Source of the DNA: a virus | Virus record (IMG/VR): IMGVR_UViG_3300023284_000570 | Location: 1 to 35,853 of that record | Strand: one strand, 5' to 3' | DNA length: 35,853 nt | In this document: positions 15,959-21,850 of the stretch, piece by piece | How the letters are laid out: each line of letters opens with the position of its first letter | Numbering within the stretch: the stretch's first letter is position 1 | Notes under the pieces: generated by a model | Told to the model about the DNA's origin: nothing | Databases searched by the model: none | Seen by the model: only the letters and a program-made list of their open reading frames with translations | Made by a program: the position numbers and the translations under genes

Positions 15959-16553
15959 TTTCGTCCTCTTCTTTCTCCGCATCTTCCAGCGGGTTTGGTA
16001 TTGCTAGTATCTGTTTCTCGCGCTCGGGTGTCAACACCTGCTCGGGAGCCTGTGTGCCAGCGCCAACTCCAACGCTCTCAAAATGCTCAATGAGTTCGCG
16101 CCCCTGATTCATAAGCACTGTGCTGGCCGTGCCATACTGCATTGGTTCGCCGCCTAACATTCTGGCCTGCACCGATATAGCTGCAACATCCACTAGGTGC
16201 AGCCTCGCCTTCAATATCTTCTCGAGCGTCTTGGCCACCTCCGGCACTGACTTGAGGCGGGTGAGCTCGGATATTGTTTCCTGATACTTCTCCCGCTGTT
16301 TAGGCCAGCCTTCCTTGATCGACCAGTCCTTGAGGTTGTCGTATGAAGTTCCCTTGCCCTTCATGCGTTTGGATAGCGCCCTCAATGACAGCCCCGCCGG
16401 GTCTGTGATGTACAACTCCCGTGCGATTCTGACTGACTGATTCCTTGGGCCTCCATGTCCTGGCATAATCGGGTACCGCTGGGCTAGCGAGGGGGCTTCT
16501 GTTTTGGACTTTCGCGTACAGATTCCTGCCACTCGTGCTTGGGCTGTAGCCAT
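15948..16553 (-). CDS. terS: Terminase small subunit (probable)
   Basis: 201 residues. It has the DNA-binding layout of small terminases: an N-terminal helix-turn-helix (IARELYITDPAGLSLRALSK followed by YDNLKDWSIKEGWPKQREKY, about residues 43-90), then a long coiled coil (TISELTRLKSVPEVAKTLEK and onward), then an acidic disordered tail (EDAEKEEDENGD). Small terminases recognise the packaging site and hand DNA to the large subunit. The gene is seven genes upstream of terL, somewhat far but in the same operon. The start is uncertain: the ATG at 16553 overlaps the upstream gene by 70 bases, and ATG 16466 would avoid this; neither has a strong ribosome site. Confidence 0.6.
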   Translation of the reverse strand: MATAQARVAGICTRKSKTEAPSLAQRYPIMPGHGGPRNQSVRIARELYITDPAGLSLRALSKRMKGKGTSYDNLKDWSIKEGWPKQREKYQETISELTRLKSVPEVAKTLEKILKARLHLVDVAAISVQARMLGGEPMQYGTASTVLMNQGRELIEHFESVGVGAGTQAPEQVLTPEREKQILAIPNPLEDAEKEEDENGD

Positions 16554-16726
16554 CCCAGCAATCGCTCCATGTCCAGTCTTGGTTCGCGAACCCAGTAGGT
16601 TAGAGAGCGTTGGGTGTTTCTGTCTACCATTGTGATGGTTAGCCCACCAGTCCCCATTTGGTTTAGGATTAGGGATGTGCCGTTGCTGGAAATAGTAACG
16701 GACTCTTCTGTGTTTCTATGTGTCAT
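16484..16726 (-). CDS. First gene of the late operon, small hypothetical protein
   Basis: 80 residues. The ATG has AAAGGCGACA two bases before it. The sequence is MTHRNTEESVTISSNGTSLI and continues with a beta-rich stretch (TGGLTITMVDRNTQRSLTYW). No motif recognised. It lies at the end of a ~300-base structured leader that begins at the putative late promoter. Confidence 0.5.
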   Translation of the reverse strand: MTHRNTEESVTISSNGTSLILNQMGTGGLTITMVDRNTQRSLTYWVREPRLDMERLLGWLQPKHEWQESVRESPKQKPPR

Positions 16727-17035
16727 ATTGTCGCCTTTCAGTAGGCCTACGCGGGTCTGTACTGCCCCAGATACCCAGCCGGAGGAAGGAGTCTTCGGGG
16801 GAGGCGACGCCCCCGGACAGTACTCCGGGCCATGCGGGTATAGTAATGCTTTGGAATGGTGAGGTCAAATTGGAGCGGTAGAAACACTATCGCCCCAACC
16901 AACTTAATGGTCAGGGCGTATGTTTGAGTGTATTGGCCTAATTGCCGAGACCATTATTCGGATACAAGGAACATTAGAAACGCCGCGAAAAGCGTCACCG
17001 TGTTTCCCACCGTGGGAGCAATCGTTCGCTGCCAA
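16727..17035 (-). other. Non-coding, structured late leader (about 300 bases)
   Basis: No convincing gene on either strand. On the leftward transcript three hairpins can be drawn: a 28-base element at 16891-16918 with arms CGCCC/GGGCG and inner ACCA/TGGT; a 6-bp GC stem at 16796-16815 (CGGGGG/CCCCCG, 8-base loop); and a competing stem at 16809-16830 (GCCCGGA/TCCGGGC arms). A perfect 10-bp palindrome GTAGGCCTAC lies at 16741-16750 just before the first late gene's ribosome site. None is followed by a T-run, so this could be a regulatory or antitermination leader. Confidence 0.5.
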
Positions 17036-17042
17036 CAATCCC

Positions 17043-17070
17043 ATTATACACGAATGCCCCAGGTAATCAA
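17043..17070 (-). promoter_or_regulatory. Putative leftward late promoter
   Basis: On the leftward strand TTGATT (17070-17065), a 16-base spacer and a perfect TATAAT (17048-17043). Transcription would start near 17035 and run into the terminase and structural genes. It lies just downstream of the rusA terminator, which fits a start of a new transcript. Confidence 0.6.
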
Positions 17071-17093
17071 CCCAGGGCACCGTGATGCAAGGA

Positions 17094-17121
17094 GGAAGAA
17101 AAGGGGGGAGTGAAAGCTCCC
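17094..17121 (-). terminator. Terminator after rusA
   Basis: Leftward hairpin with arms GGGAG (17121-17117) and CTCCC (17110-17106), 6-base loop, followed by CCCTTTTCTTCC. It begins 10 bases after the rusA stop and isolates rusA from the late operon. Confidence 0.55.
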
Positions 17122-17130
17122 GATGAGATT

Positions 17131-17559
17131 CTATCGTACCTTGAACAGCTTGGCAACTGCTTTAGGGTCGGGGGCTGTAATCTTCTCACGAAACTCAAGC
17201 ACGGAAAGCTCGGTTTTATATTCTGTTGCCCCATCACTTTTCTTTTTCAGAAACACCCAGAACGATGCGAATCTACCGTCATCAATCTGGAGGGCTTCGG
17301 CAACACCATCCTGTAAATACTTGATGTAGTTATCAGCATCCGCCCTGTTATTGTGGGGCATGTGAATCGTGGCAATTCCCAGTAGCCATTCCGATGTGCA
17401 TGGCTGACATCCCTGGGCCTTCATCTGAATGATTATTGATTCCTTCCACGGATTGATCGTTACCCGCTGGGACGCCTGCCTGTATCCTCTGGCATGAGCC
17501 ACACTATTTACCGAGACCGCCTTTCCGAGTATCTCGTATTGATTTATGATTGTCTTCAT
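17131..17559 (-). CDS. rusA: RusA-family Holliday junction resolvase
   Basis: 142 residues from ATG 17559, which has AGGAGGCGACACC immediately before it; the longer ORF start lies upstream of this ribosome site. The catalytic part matches RusA: HMPHNNRADADNYIKYLQDG (67-86) with conserved Asp at 74 and 76, Asn 77 and Lys 80, then EALQIDDGRF (88-97) with Asp 93/94. RusA is a metal-dependent nuclease that cuts four-way DNA junctions, here probably clearing branched DNA before packaging. Length is close to E. coli RusA (about 120) plus a C-terminal extension. It is a single-gene leftward unit with its own promoter and terminator, not part of the late operon. Confidence 0.9.
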   Translation of the reverse strand: MKTIINQYEILGKAVSVNSVAHARGYRQASQRVTINPWKESIIIQMKAQGCQPCTSEWLLGIATIHMPHNNRADADNYIKYLQDGVAEALQIDDGRFASFWVFLKKKSDGATEYKTELSVLEFREKITAPDPKAVAKLFKVR

Positions 17560-17663
17560 GGTGTCGCCTCCTAGATAATAGACCAATGCTTAGAAAGAGG
17601 AAAAATATTATTCAGTGCTGCTATGGCGCAAGCCTTTTAAGTGGCTTGGCCGCAGCGGAGTAA

Positions 17664-17693
17664 CGTATAGGACCTGTGCATAACTTTTGTCAA
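17664..17693 (-). promoter_or_regulatory. Leftward promoter for rusA
   Basis: On the leftward strand a perfect -35 TTGACA (17693-17688) and TATACG (17669-17664) with an 18-base spacer. Operator-like site 1 (17695-17711) abuts the -35 box. The transcript would begin near 17657, about 100 bases before rusA, and its 5' end could form a hairpin (CAAGCC/GGCTTG, 17629-17648). Confidence 0.6.
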
Positions 17694-17694
17694 G

Positions 17695-17711
17695 TGTCGC
17701 AAAACGCCACA
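17695..17711 (+). promoter_or_regulatory. Operator-like site 1
   Basis: TGTCGCAAAACGCCACA, a 17-bp imperfect palindrome with half-site TGTSGCA. It lies one base upstream of the rusA promoter -35 box. Member of a family of four in this intergenic region. Confidence 0.6.
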
Positions 17712-17775
17712 CCCCACATGCAGCAGGAATATTGCACACGCTAATACGATTCCACTAGGTCTTGTGGGGTGTGGC
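17706..17775. repeat. 13-bp perfect inverted repeat in the control region
   Basis: GCCACACCCCACA (17706-17718) and its exact reverse complement TGTGGGGTGTGGC (17763-17775), 44 bases apart. It overlaps operator sites 1 and 2 and could form a cruciform or hairpin. A replication origin is another possible role. Confidence 0.7.
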
Positions 17776-17786
17776 AAATTGTCGCA
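17770..17786 (+). promoter_or_regulatory. Operator-like site 2
   Basis: TGTGGCAAATTGTCGCA, 17 bp, same family as site 1; start-to-start distance 75 bases from site 1. Confidence 0.6.
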
Positions 17787-17839
17787 CCTGTGATTCGGGT
17801 GCTTATTCCTTGTGCATAGTGGCGAGAATTTCAGGGTGG

Positions 17840-17856
17840 TGTGGCGTATTGTCGCA
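17840..17856 (+). promoter_or_regulatory. Operator-like site 3
   Basis: TGTGGCGTATTGTCGCA, 17 bp, differing from site 2 at only two positions; 70 bases from site 2. Confidence 0.6.
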
Positions 17857-17937
17857 CACTGGTAGTCTCTCTGGTCTATGCCTGCCTGTAGATAGCCGCT
17901 CAGTCGTCCGCAATCATCGGACAATTGGATTTATAAC

Positions 17938-17954
17938 TGTCGCATATATCGACA
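17938..17954 (+). promoter_or_regulatory. Operator-like site 4
   Basis: TGTCGCATATATCGACA, 17 bp, with perfect TGTCG/CGACA arms; 98 bases from site 3 and about 50 bases upstream of the rightward promoter. Confidence 0.6.
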
Positions 17955-18005
17955 CATTCTCGCATGCCTAGCAACGACGGGCAAATAAATATTCCAATAT
18001 TGCCC

Positions 18006-18034
18006 TTGACAATAATCTCAGGATAGGGTACCTT
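18006..18034 (+). promoter_or_regulatory. Putative rightward early promoter
   Basis: Perfect -35 TTGACA (18006-18011), 17-base spacer and TACCTT (18029-18034) as a weak -10. It lies about 45 bases before the first early gene and would drive the whole rightward operon. The rest of the 17560-18079 gap holds the operators and the rusA promoter; I see no gene in it. Confidence 0.5.
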
Positions 18035-18079
18035 AGAAATCAGGCGACGCCCCTCGGGGTAAACAAGAAGGAGTCAATT

Positions 18080-18541
18080 ATGGAAAATAACCAACATCTC
18101 GAGCACTTCGATTTGGTAATGAATAACGAGCGACTGCTACATCAGGAGCGCATAATCGCAATACAAGAGGAGTCTATCGAAAGGCGCCTCCTAGTCGCTC
18201 AGGAGGGATTGCGCATGAGGGGCTGGACTGATACCTCCCTCAAGGTCTACACGGACGGTACAGACGAAAAGGGCACCCCTATGTGGTGCGCCATGATAGG
18301 GCCAAACATACAGGAGGGGTACGCAGGTTTCCATGTAGATAAACTTCAAGCTAAGGAAAGGCTACTGGCCGATATTCAAAACCCCGAGATCACTCTCGAT
18401 CACACCCCCGATGCCAACGCGCAGTTGTTGGAGGTGGTTGAGGCAATATTGGAACGCTTCGAGCAGCTAGCCTTTCTTACGGCCACCGACAAAGCTATTC
18501 AAGCCCACTTGCGCGCGGCCATTGAAGAGGCAAAGAAATGA
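18080..18541 (+). CDS. First early gene, protein with a WCA-IGPNIQEG motif
   Basis: 153 residues with a strong ribosome site (AAGGAGTCAATT before ATG). A long N-terminal helix (residues ~8-45), then SLKVYTDGTDEKG, MWCAMIGPNIQEGYAGF (about 68-84) and helices to the end (QLLEVVEAILERFEQL). The same motif occurs in the late protein at 12081-12395. As the first gene after the early promoter it is a candidate host take-over or regulatory protein, but nothing in the sequence shows which. No membrane segment. Confidence 0.75.
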   Translation: MENNQHLEHFDLVMNNERLLHQERIIAIQEESIERRLLVAQEGLRMRGWTDTSLKVYTDGTDEKGTPMWCAMIGPNIQEGYAGFHVDKLQAKERLLADIQNPEITLDHTPDANAQLLEVVEAILERFEQLAFLTATDKAIQAHLRAAIEEAKK

Positions 18542-18556
18542 GCGGGGCTTGCCCCT

Positions 18557-18628
18557 GCAGGGATGTCTGGGCGCTGGCCCCTTTCCCAGCGCCTGTGCCG
18601 TCAAGGCTGGTAGTACGGGCATCCCTGC
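18557..18628 (+). ncRNA. Structured RNA element, possible three-way junction
   Basis: Outer stem GCAGGGATG (18557-18565) with CATCCCTGC (18620-18628), 9 perfect pairs. Inside, hairpin A pairs GGCGCTGG (18570-18577) with CCAGCGCC (18586-18593), 8 pairs; hairpin B pairs CCGT (18598-18601) with ACGG (18615-18618). It lies in the only non-coding gap of the early operon (18542-18766). It could be a cis-acting leader, an RNase processing site or a small RNA. The fold was drawn by eye. Confidence 0.45.
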
Positions 18629-18651
18629 GGCGGCAATCGTCGAATAAAACA

Positions 18652-18693
18652 AAGGAGGTGATTCGCCAATGACATAAGGGACGCAAATCGTCC
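18652..18693 (+). other. Two-codon mini-ORF with perfect Shine-Dalgarno and following hairpin
   Basis: AAAGGAGGTGATTCGCCA leads to ATG ACA TAA (18669-18677). The ribosome site is an exact match to the 3' end of 16S rRNA. One base after the stop a hairpin GGACG/CGTCC (18679-18693) follows. Two-codon minigenes in lambda bar RNA trap peptidyl-tRNA; this may be similar, or simply a ribosome-loading signal. Confidence 0.4.
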
Positions 18694-18766
18694 ACGCAAA
18701 ATCACGGAGAAGGGGTCAGTCTTGGTCGATTCGGCCCCTACCTCCACAACCAACAAAGGAGAAGAA

Positions 18767-19612
18767 ATGGATTACAAAACAGGGCTATTGCCCACGACTA
18801 TAAGCCCACCATCAATAATCAATGTCGATGGCGACGACTGGATTGAGCTGGCCACTTCGGTTATCGAGGAGGGTGTCAACAACGATGAGGAGCACGAATC
18901 GGCCGTGCTGGTAATACGCGGATTGAAGGGTGCCTCGAAGTCTATCACTGACCAAATGGAAGCGTCGAATACTGTGGCCAACGCTGCGCACAGGGCGATT
19001 ACTACCAAGCGAGCCGAACTGAAAGCACCGTTCGATAATGCGGAGGGTTCCCTTCGCAAGCTAGCTGAGGGCTACATGACTGAAAAGCATCGCCTTGAGG
19101 CTGCTGAGATAGCCCGCATCAAAAAGGAAGCCGAGGATGCAGCCATCGCAGCAGCAGCAGAGGAGCAGGCCAAGGCTGACATCATTGCCCGCAAAGCACG
19201 GGAAGATGCCGGTGCGAAAGCCCAAGCGCTTCTAGAAGCAGGCAAGGATGAAGCTGCCAAACGGGTGGTCGAGGATGCTGCCCAAGCAGCGGACAAGATT
19301 GTCGAGGATGCTGCCGAAGTAGCCGAGCAGATTGTCGATGCGACGACCCAAACACTCGATGCTACCCCACCACCACCGAAGGCCGCTATGCCTGCAGGCT
19401 CCAGCTCCAATACGAAATGGACAGCTGAGGTCACAGACATGGCCGCGTTTTTGAAGGGCGCTGCTGATGGGCCACATGGCACACAGTTTGTCGAAATCAA
19501 ACAGGGCGAGCTCAATCGCTTTGCCCAGAAATGTAAGGGCAATCCATCGAGCTTGGGGCTACAGCCTATAGCCGGGGTGACATTCAAATCGGGTCAGAAG
19601 TTGAGGGTGTGA
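18767..19612 (+). CDS. Coiled-coil protein of the recombination block, function unknown
   Basis: 281 residues from ATG 18767 (AAAGGAGAAGAA before it); an in-frame TTG at 18722 would add 15 residues but lies in the leader. Residues ~50-190 are a long Ala/Glu/Lys coiled coil. A Pro-rich linker (TPPPPKAAMPAG) leads to a small C-terminal domain (KWTAEVTDMAAFLKGAADGP and onward to GVTFKSGQKLRV). This layout is common in phage proteins next to recombination nucleases and annealing proteins; members have no settled function. Confidence 0.7.
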   Translation: MDYKTGLLPTTISPPSIINVDGDDWIELATSVIEEGVNNDEEHESAVLVIRGLKGASKSITDQMEASNTVANAAHRAITTKRAELKAPFDNAEGSLRKLAEGYMTEKHRLEAAEIARIKKEAEDAAIAAAAEEQAKADIIARKAREDAGAKAQALLEAGKDEAAKRVVEDAAQAADKIVEDAAEVAEQIVDATTQTLDATPPPPKAAMPAGSSSNTKWTAEVTDMAAFLKGAADGPHGTQFVEIKQGELNRFAQKCKGNPSSLGLQPIAGVTFKSGQKLRV

Positions 19613-19797
19613 TGAATACTAAAAGGTTAAGGTTATGGGTTTATACCCCCGTATTGCTTGTCACGGCGATTGTATTCGTAGTGGCACTGGACGCAGTTGT
19701 GGGCGCTGAAAGTCCTTTCTTCTATCCACTCGCTTTTCTGGGTGGCGTTCTATCTCGTCCAATACTTATCGGGCTTACCGGATTGTTTAGGAGGTGA
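19612..19797 (+). CDS. Small membrane protein
   Basis: 61 residues from ATG 19612, overlapping the stop of the gene before it (a GTG one codon earlier is possible). Two hydrophobic segments: WVYTPVLLVTAIVFVVALDA (about 8-27) and FFYPLAFLGGVLSRPILIGL (about 35-54). The basic N-terminus suggests the inner membrane. Early small membrane proteins may modify the host, but no function is shown. Confidence 0.6.
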   Translation: MNTKRLRLWVYTPVLLVTAIVFVVALDAVVGAESPFFYPLAFLGGVLSRPILIGLTGLFRR

Positions 19798-19800
19798 ATC

Positions 19801-20100
19801 ATGAAAACCTGGAATCGATTCTTTCTATTCAATCATGCTGAGCGTAATGCTCGCTATCGTGCCAGCCTTCCATTTGTCGAGGTCGATAGGCGAAAGGAGT
19901 GGGTATCTAAAATGATTGACCGCCTGTATGAACAGGCCTCTCGTTCTGTTGATGTGGGATACAACTTATATGTGAATAACAAATTACAGCCCAAGCCTGA
20001 CTCAAGGAAGGCGCAAATTGAACAACTAATGATTCAGATGATTGGTGTAGAGTTGCCACAATCTGGAACTGGCTGGCTTCTATGGGTAGCATGTAAATGA
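19801..20100 (+). CDS. Hypothetical protein upstream of the nuclease
   Basis: 99 residues with an excellent ribosome site (TAGGAGGTGAATC before ATG). Basic N-terminus (FNHAERNARYRASL) and a helix (KMIDRLYEQASRSVDVGYNL). The stop overlaps the nuclease start (ATGA). No motif recognised. Confidence 0.6.
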   Translation: MKTWNRFFLFNHAERNARYRASLPFVEVDRRKEWVSKMIDRLYEQASRSVDVGYNLYVNNKLQPKPDSRKAQIEQLMIQMIGVELPQSGTGWLLWVACK

Positions 20101-20942
20101 TCAATCTCTCCGCCTCCCGCATGAAGACGATCCAGAGCTGTGGCCTGCGATATGAGTATTCCTATATCCAGGGGATCAAATCCCGCCCATCGACGGCCCT
20201 GGTACTCGGCACCTCCACGCACATTCCCGTCGAACAGGACTTGAGGCGCAAGATTGACACGGGCGAATTGATGAGCGAGGAGGAGCTGGGGGATGTAACT
20301 GCGGAGGCATTTGAGAATACATGGGAGGGTGAGGAGCCCAAACTAATTGACGACGAGATTGAGCTGGGCAGGAATACCGTGAGGAGCAGGACGAAGGATG
20401 CGGCGATCAAGCTGTCCCTTCTATACCATCGCACGGTTGCCCCCCGGCTTTATCCTGTGCGGTTGGAGCGACAATTCAAAGTCAAACTATCCGACCGGGT
20501 GAGACTCCGGGGTTCAATTGATGTGGTGGAGGAGCGGGTCTGTGTATCCCCCGAAGCCTTATCATCAGGCGACATTGAGCCCCGGAAAGCCACTGTTGTG
20601 CGCGACCTCAAGACCTCAAAAAAAGATTTCCTGCAGGCCGATGTGGATGGAGACTTCCAGCTCACTGCTTACGGACTGGCCATCAAAGGATTGGACGGGG
20701 AATTCCCTGCCGAGCTATGGATGGATGTCATGGTCAAGGGCGACCTACCACGCGCCCAGCAGGTGAGAACTGAAAGGACTGCGACCGATTATGTGGCGTT
20801 CATGCGCTTTGCTGAGGCGGCTGCAACTACAATTGAAACCGGAGCATTTATGCCAGCGAATCCTCAATGGTGGGGATGCTCTAAAAACTACTGCGGGTAT
20901 TGGAATCAGTGCCCGTATGGAGAGAAACAAAGGAGTAGGTGA
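20097..20942 (+). CDS. RecB/Cas4-like PD-(D/E)XK nuclease with Fe-S cluster
   Basis: 281 residues. Visible nuclease features: LSASRMKTIQSC at the start (Cys 15), GTSTH (38-42), GSIDVVEE (139-146, Asp 142), VVRDLKTSKK (167-176, Asp 170 and Lys 172) and the QLTAYGLA helix (188-195). Three more cysteines close the protein (WGCSKNYCGYWNQC, 261, 266, 272), so a 4Fe-4S cluster is held by Cys 15 and the C-terminal three, as in Cas4, AddB and related nucleases. These enzymes resect DNA ends to make 3' single strands. The candidate annealing protein lies four genes downstream. Together they look like a phage double-strand break repair pair. Confidence 0.88.
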   Translation: MINLSASRMKTIQSCGLRYEYSYIQGIKSRPSTALVLGTSTHIPVEQDLRRKIDTGELMSEEELGDVTAEAFENTWEGEEPKLIDDEIELGRNTVRSRTKDAAIKLSLLYHRTVAPRLYPVRLERQFKVKLSDRVRLRGSIDVVEERVCVSPEALSSGDIEPRKATVVRDLKTSKKDFLQADVDGDFQLTAYGLAIKGLDGEFPAELWMDVMVKGDLPRAQQVRTERTATDYVAFMRFAEAAATTIETGAFMPANPQWWGCSKNYCGYWNQCPYGEKQRSR

Positions 20943-21319
20943 TGGTGAAAATAAGAGGGCAAAGGCAAGCCGAGCTTGAGGATGAGCTGACAGAAGCCAA
21001 CAATAAAATAGAAAGGCTAAAAGAGGAGCTAGGGCATGAAAAAAATGCCAGTGATTTTTACTCGCGCCGCCTACAGGTGCGCCGCGATGAAGCAGACGAG
21101 TTGAGATCAATTGCCGCTCGCGCCGCTGGCCTATCAGATTGGTCTGGCAAGGGCGCAGTTTGCGATAATTGTGGGACTGCCATCACGCGAGGGAGCGCAA
21201 GCTGTTCGAATATTGGAGAGTGTTGGCGCGCCGATTTCCGCAGATATGACAAAACTACACAGCATGCATTTGACCAAGCGGACAAATTGCCAACGTCAGG
21301 AGCCGACAATGGCCAATGA
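20942..21319 (+). CDS. Coiled-coil protein with a Cys cluster
   Basis: 125 residues from ATG 20942, coupled to the nuclease stop. The first 60 residues form a charged coiled coil (AELEDELTEANNKIERLKEE). A zinc-ribbon-like part follows: AVCDNCGTAITRGSASCSNI then ECW (about 73-95). No family recognised. It could be a DNA or RNA binding helper of the nuclease. Confidence 0.62.
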   Translation: MVKIRGQRQAELEDELTEANNKIERLKEELGHEKNASDFYSRRLQVRRDEADELRSIAARAAGLSDWSGKGAVCDNCGTAITRGSASCSNIGECWRADFRRYDKTTQHAFDQADKLPTSGADNGQ

Positions 21320-21500
21320 AGAGTTATTCTGGTATATTTTCATTCTTCTGCAGATACCAGTATTAGCGAAAGCCACGATCGCCATTGCCTCGCATTATGA
21401 TGAAAAAAGGCGTAGGCGAAATAGAATCAGTGGGCGCATGTCTTCAAGGGATTTTGGCAAGGAAATGAAAGATGCCCGGAAAAGGCTGGGCTTGAAATGA
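21309..21500 (+). CDS. Small single-span membrane protein
   Basis: 63 residues from ATG 21309, with AGGAG before it and an 11-base overlap with the previous gene. An N-terminal hydrophobic segment (LFWYIFILLQIPVLAKATIA) is followed by a strongly basic cytoplasmic tail (DEKRRRRNRISGRMSSRDFG). Type and role unknown. The next gene overlaps its stop (ATGA). Confidence 0.58.
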   Translation: MANEELFWYIFILLQIPVLAKATIAIASHYDEKRRRRNRISGRMSSRDFGKEMKDARKRLGLK

Positions 21501-21850
21501 CCGACGAACGAGACCTATCAACGAAGGCCGCGACCAAGGCGATGCGGAAAATCCTACAGGGGTCAATCGCGCATAGCTTTATGATGTTGCACCTGCCAAA
21601 CAAGATGGGCGAACTCAGGCATAAAGAGGCCGCGTCATTCGGCAATGCATGGTGGCAGGATGTCATGGGCAACCAGGCCAAGAAATTCCCGCCCATGTTC
21701 GAGAGGGAAGCAAGGGTAGCAGCCAAGCTCGCCAATGAGGTGGGCGGCGCAATGAAACAAACTAAGGACGGGATCTGGTATGTAGACCCCGCCAATAATC
21801 CGGCGATAGAGTTCGCCCCAAAGGAGAAAAGAATTGTCCAACTCAAATGA
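21497..21850 (+). CDS. Hypothetical early protein
   Basis: 117 residues. Mostly helical (TKAATKAMRKILQGSIAHSF, FEREARVAAKLANEVGGAMK) with a short C-terminal beta segment (DGIWYVDPANNPAIEF). No motif recognised. Its 3' end supplies the ribosome site (AAGGAG) for the next gene, which starts inside it. Confidence 0.58.
   Translation: MTDERDLSTKAATKAMRKILQGSIAHSFMMLHLPNKMGELRHKEAASFGNAWWQDVMGNQAKKFPPMFEREARVAAKLANEVGGAMKQTKDGIWYVDPANNPAIEFAPKEKRIVQLK

Noticed and set aside
16928-17113. 61-residue rightward frame in the late leader
   Set aside because: GTG start without a Shine-Dalgarno sequence, overlapping the promoter and the rusA terminator; no motif.
17637-17924. 95-residue leftward frame in the control region
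   Set aside because: It runs across the operator repeats and the rusA promoter, has no ribosome site and looks compositionally random.
17695-17954. CRISPR-like array
   Set aside because: Only four degenerate 17-bp palindromes in both orientations with unequal spacing and no cas genes; operator sites explain them better.
18557-18628. tRNA gene
   Set aside because: The fold is cloverleaf-like at first sight, but the outer stem is 9 bp, there are only two inner arms, and no T-loop or CCA end is visible.
20097-20942. CRISPR Cas4 proper
   Set aside because: The Fe-S nuclease motifs fit, but there are no cas1/cas2 genes or repeats; the phage recombination setting points to a RecB/Cas4-like exonuclease.
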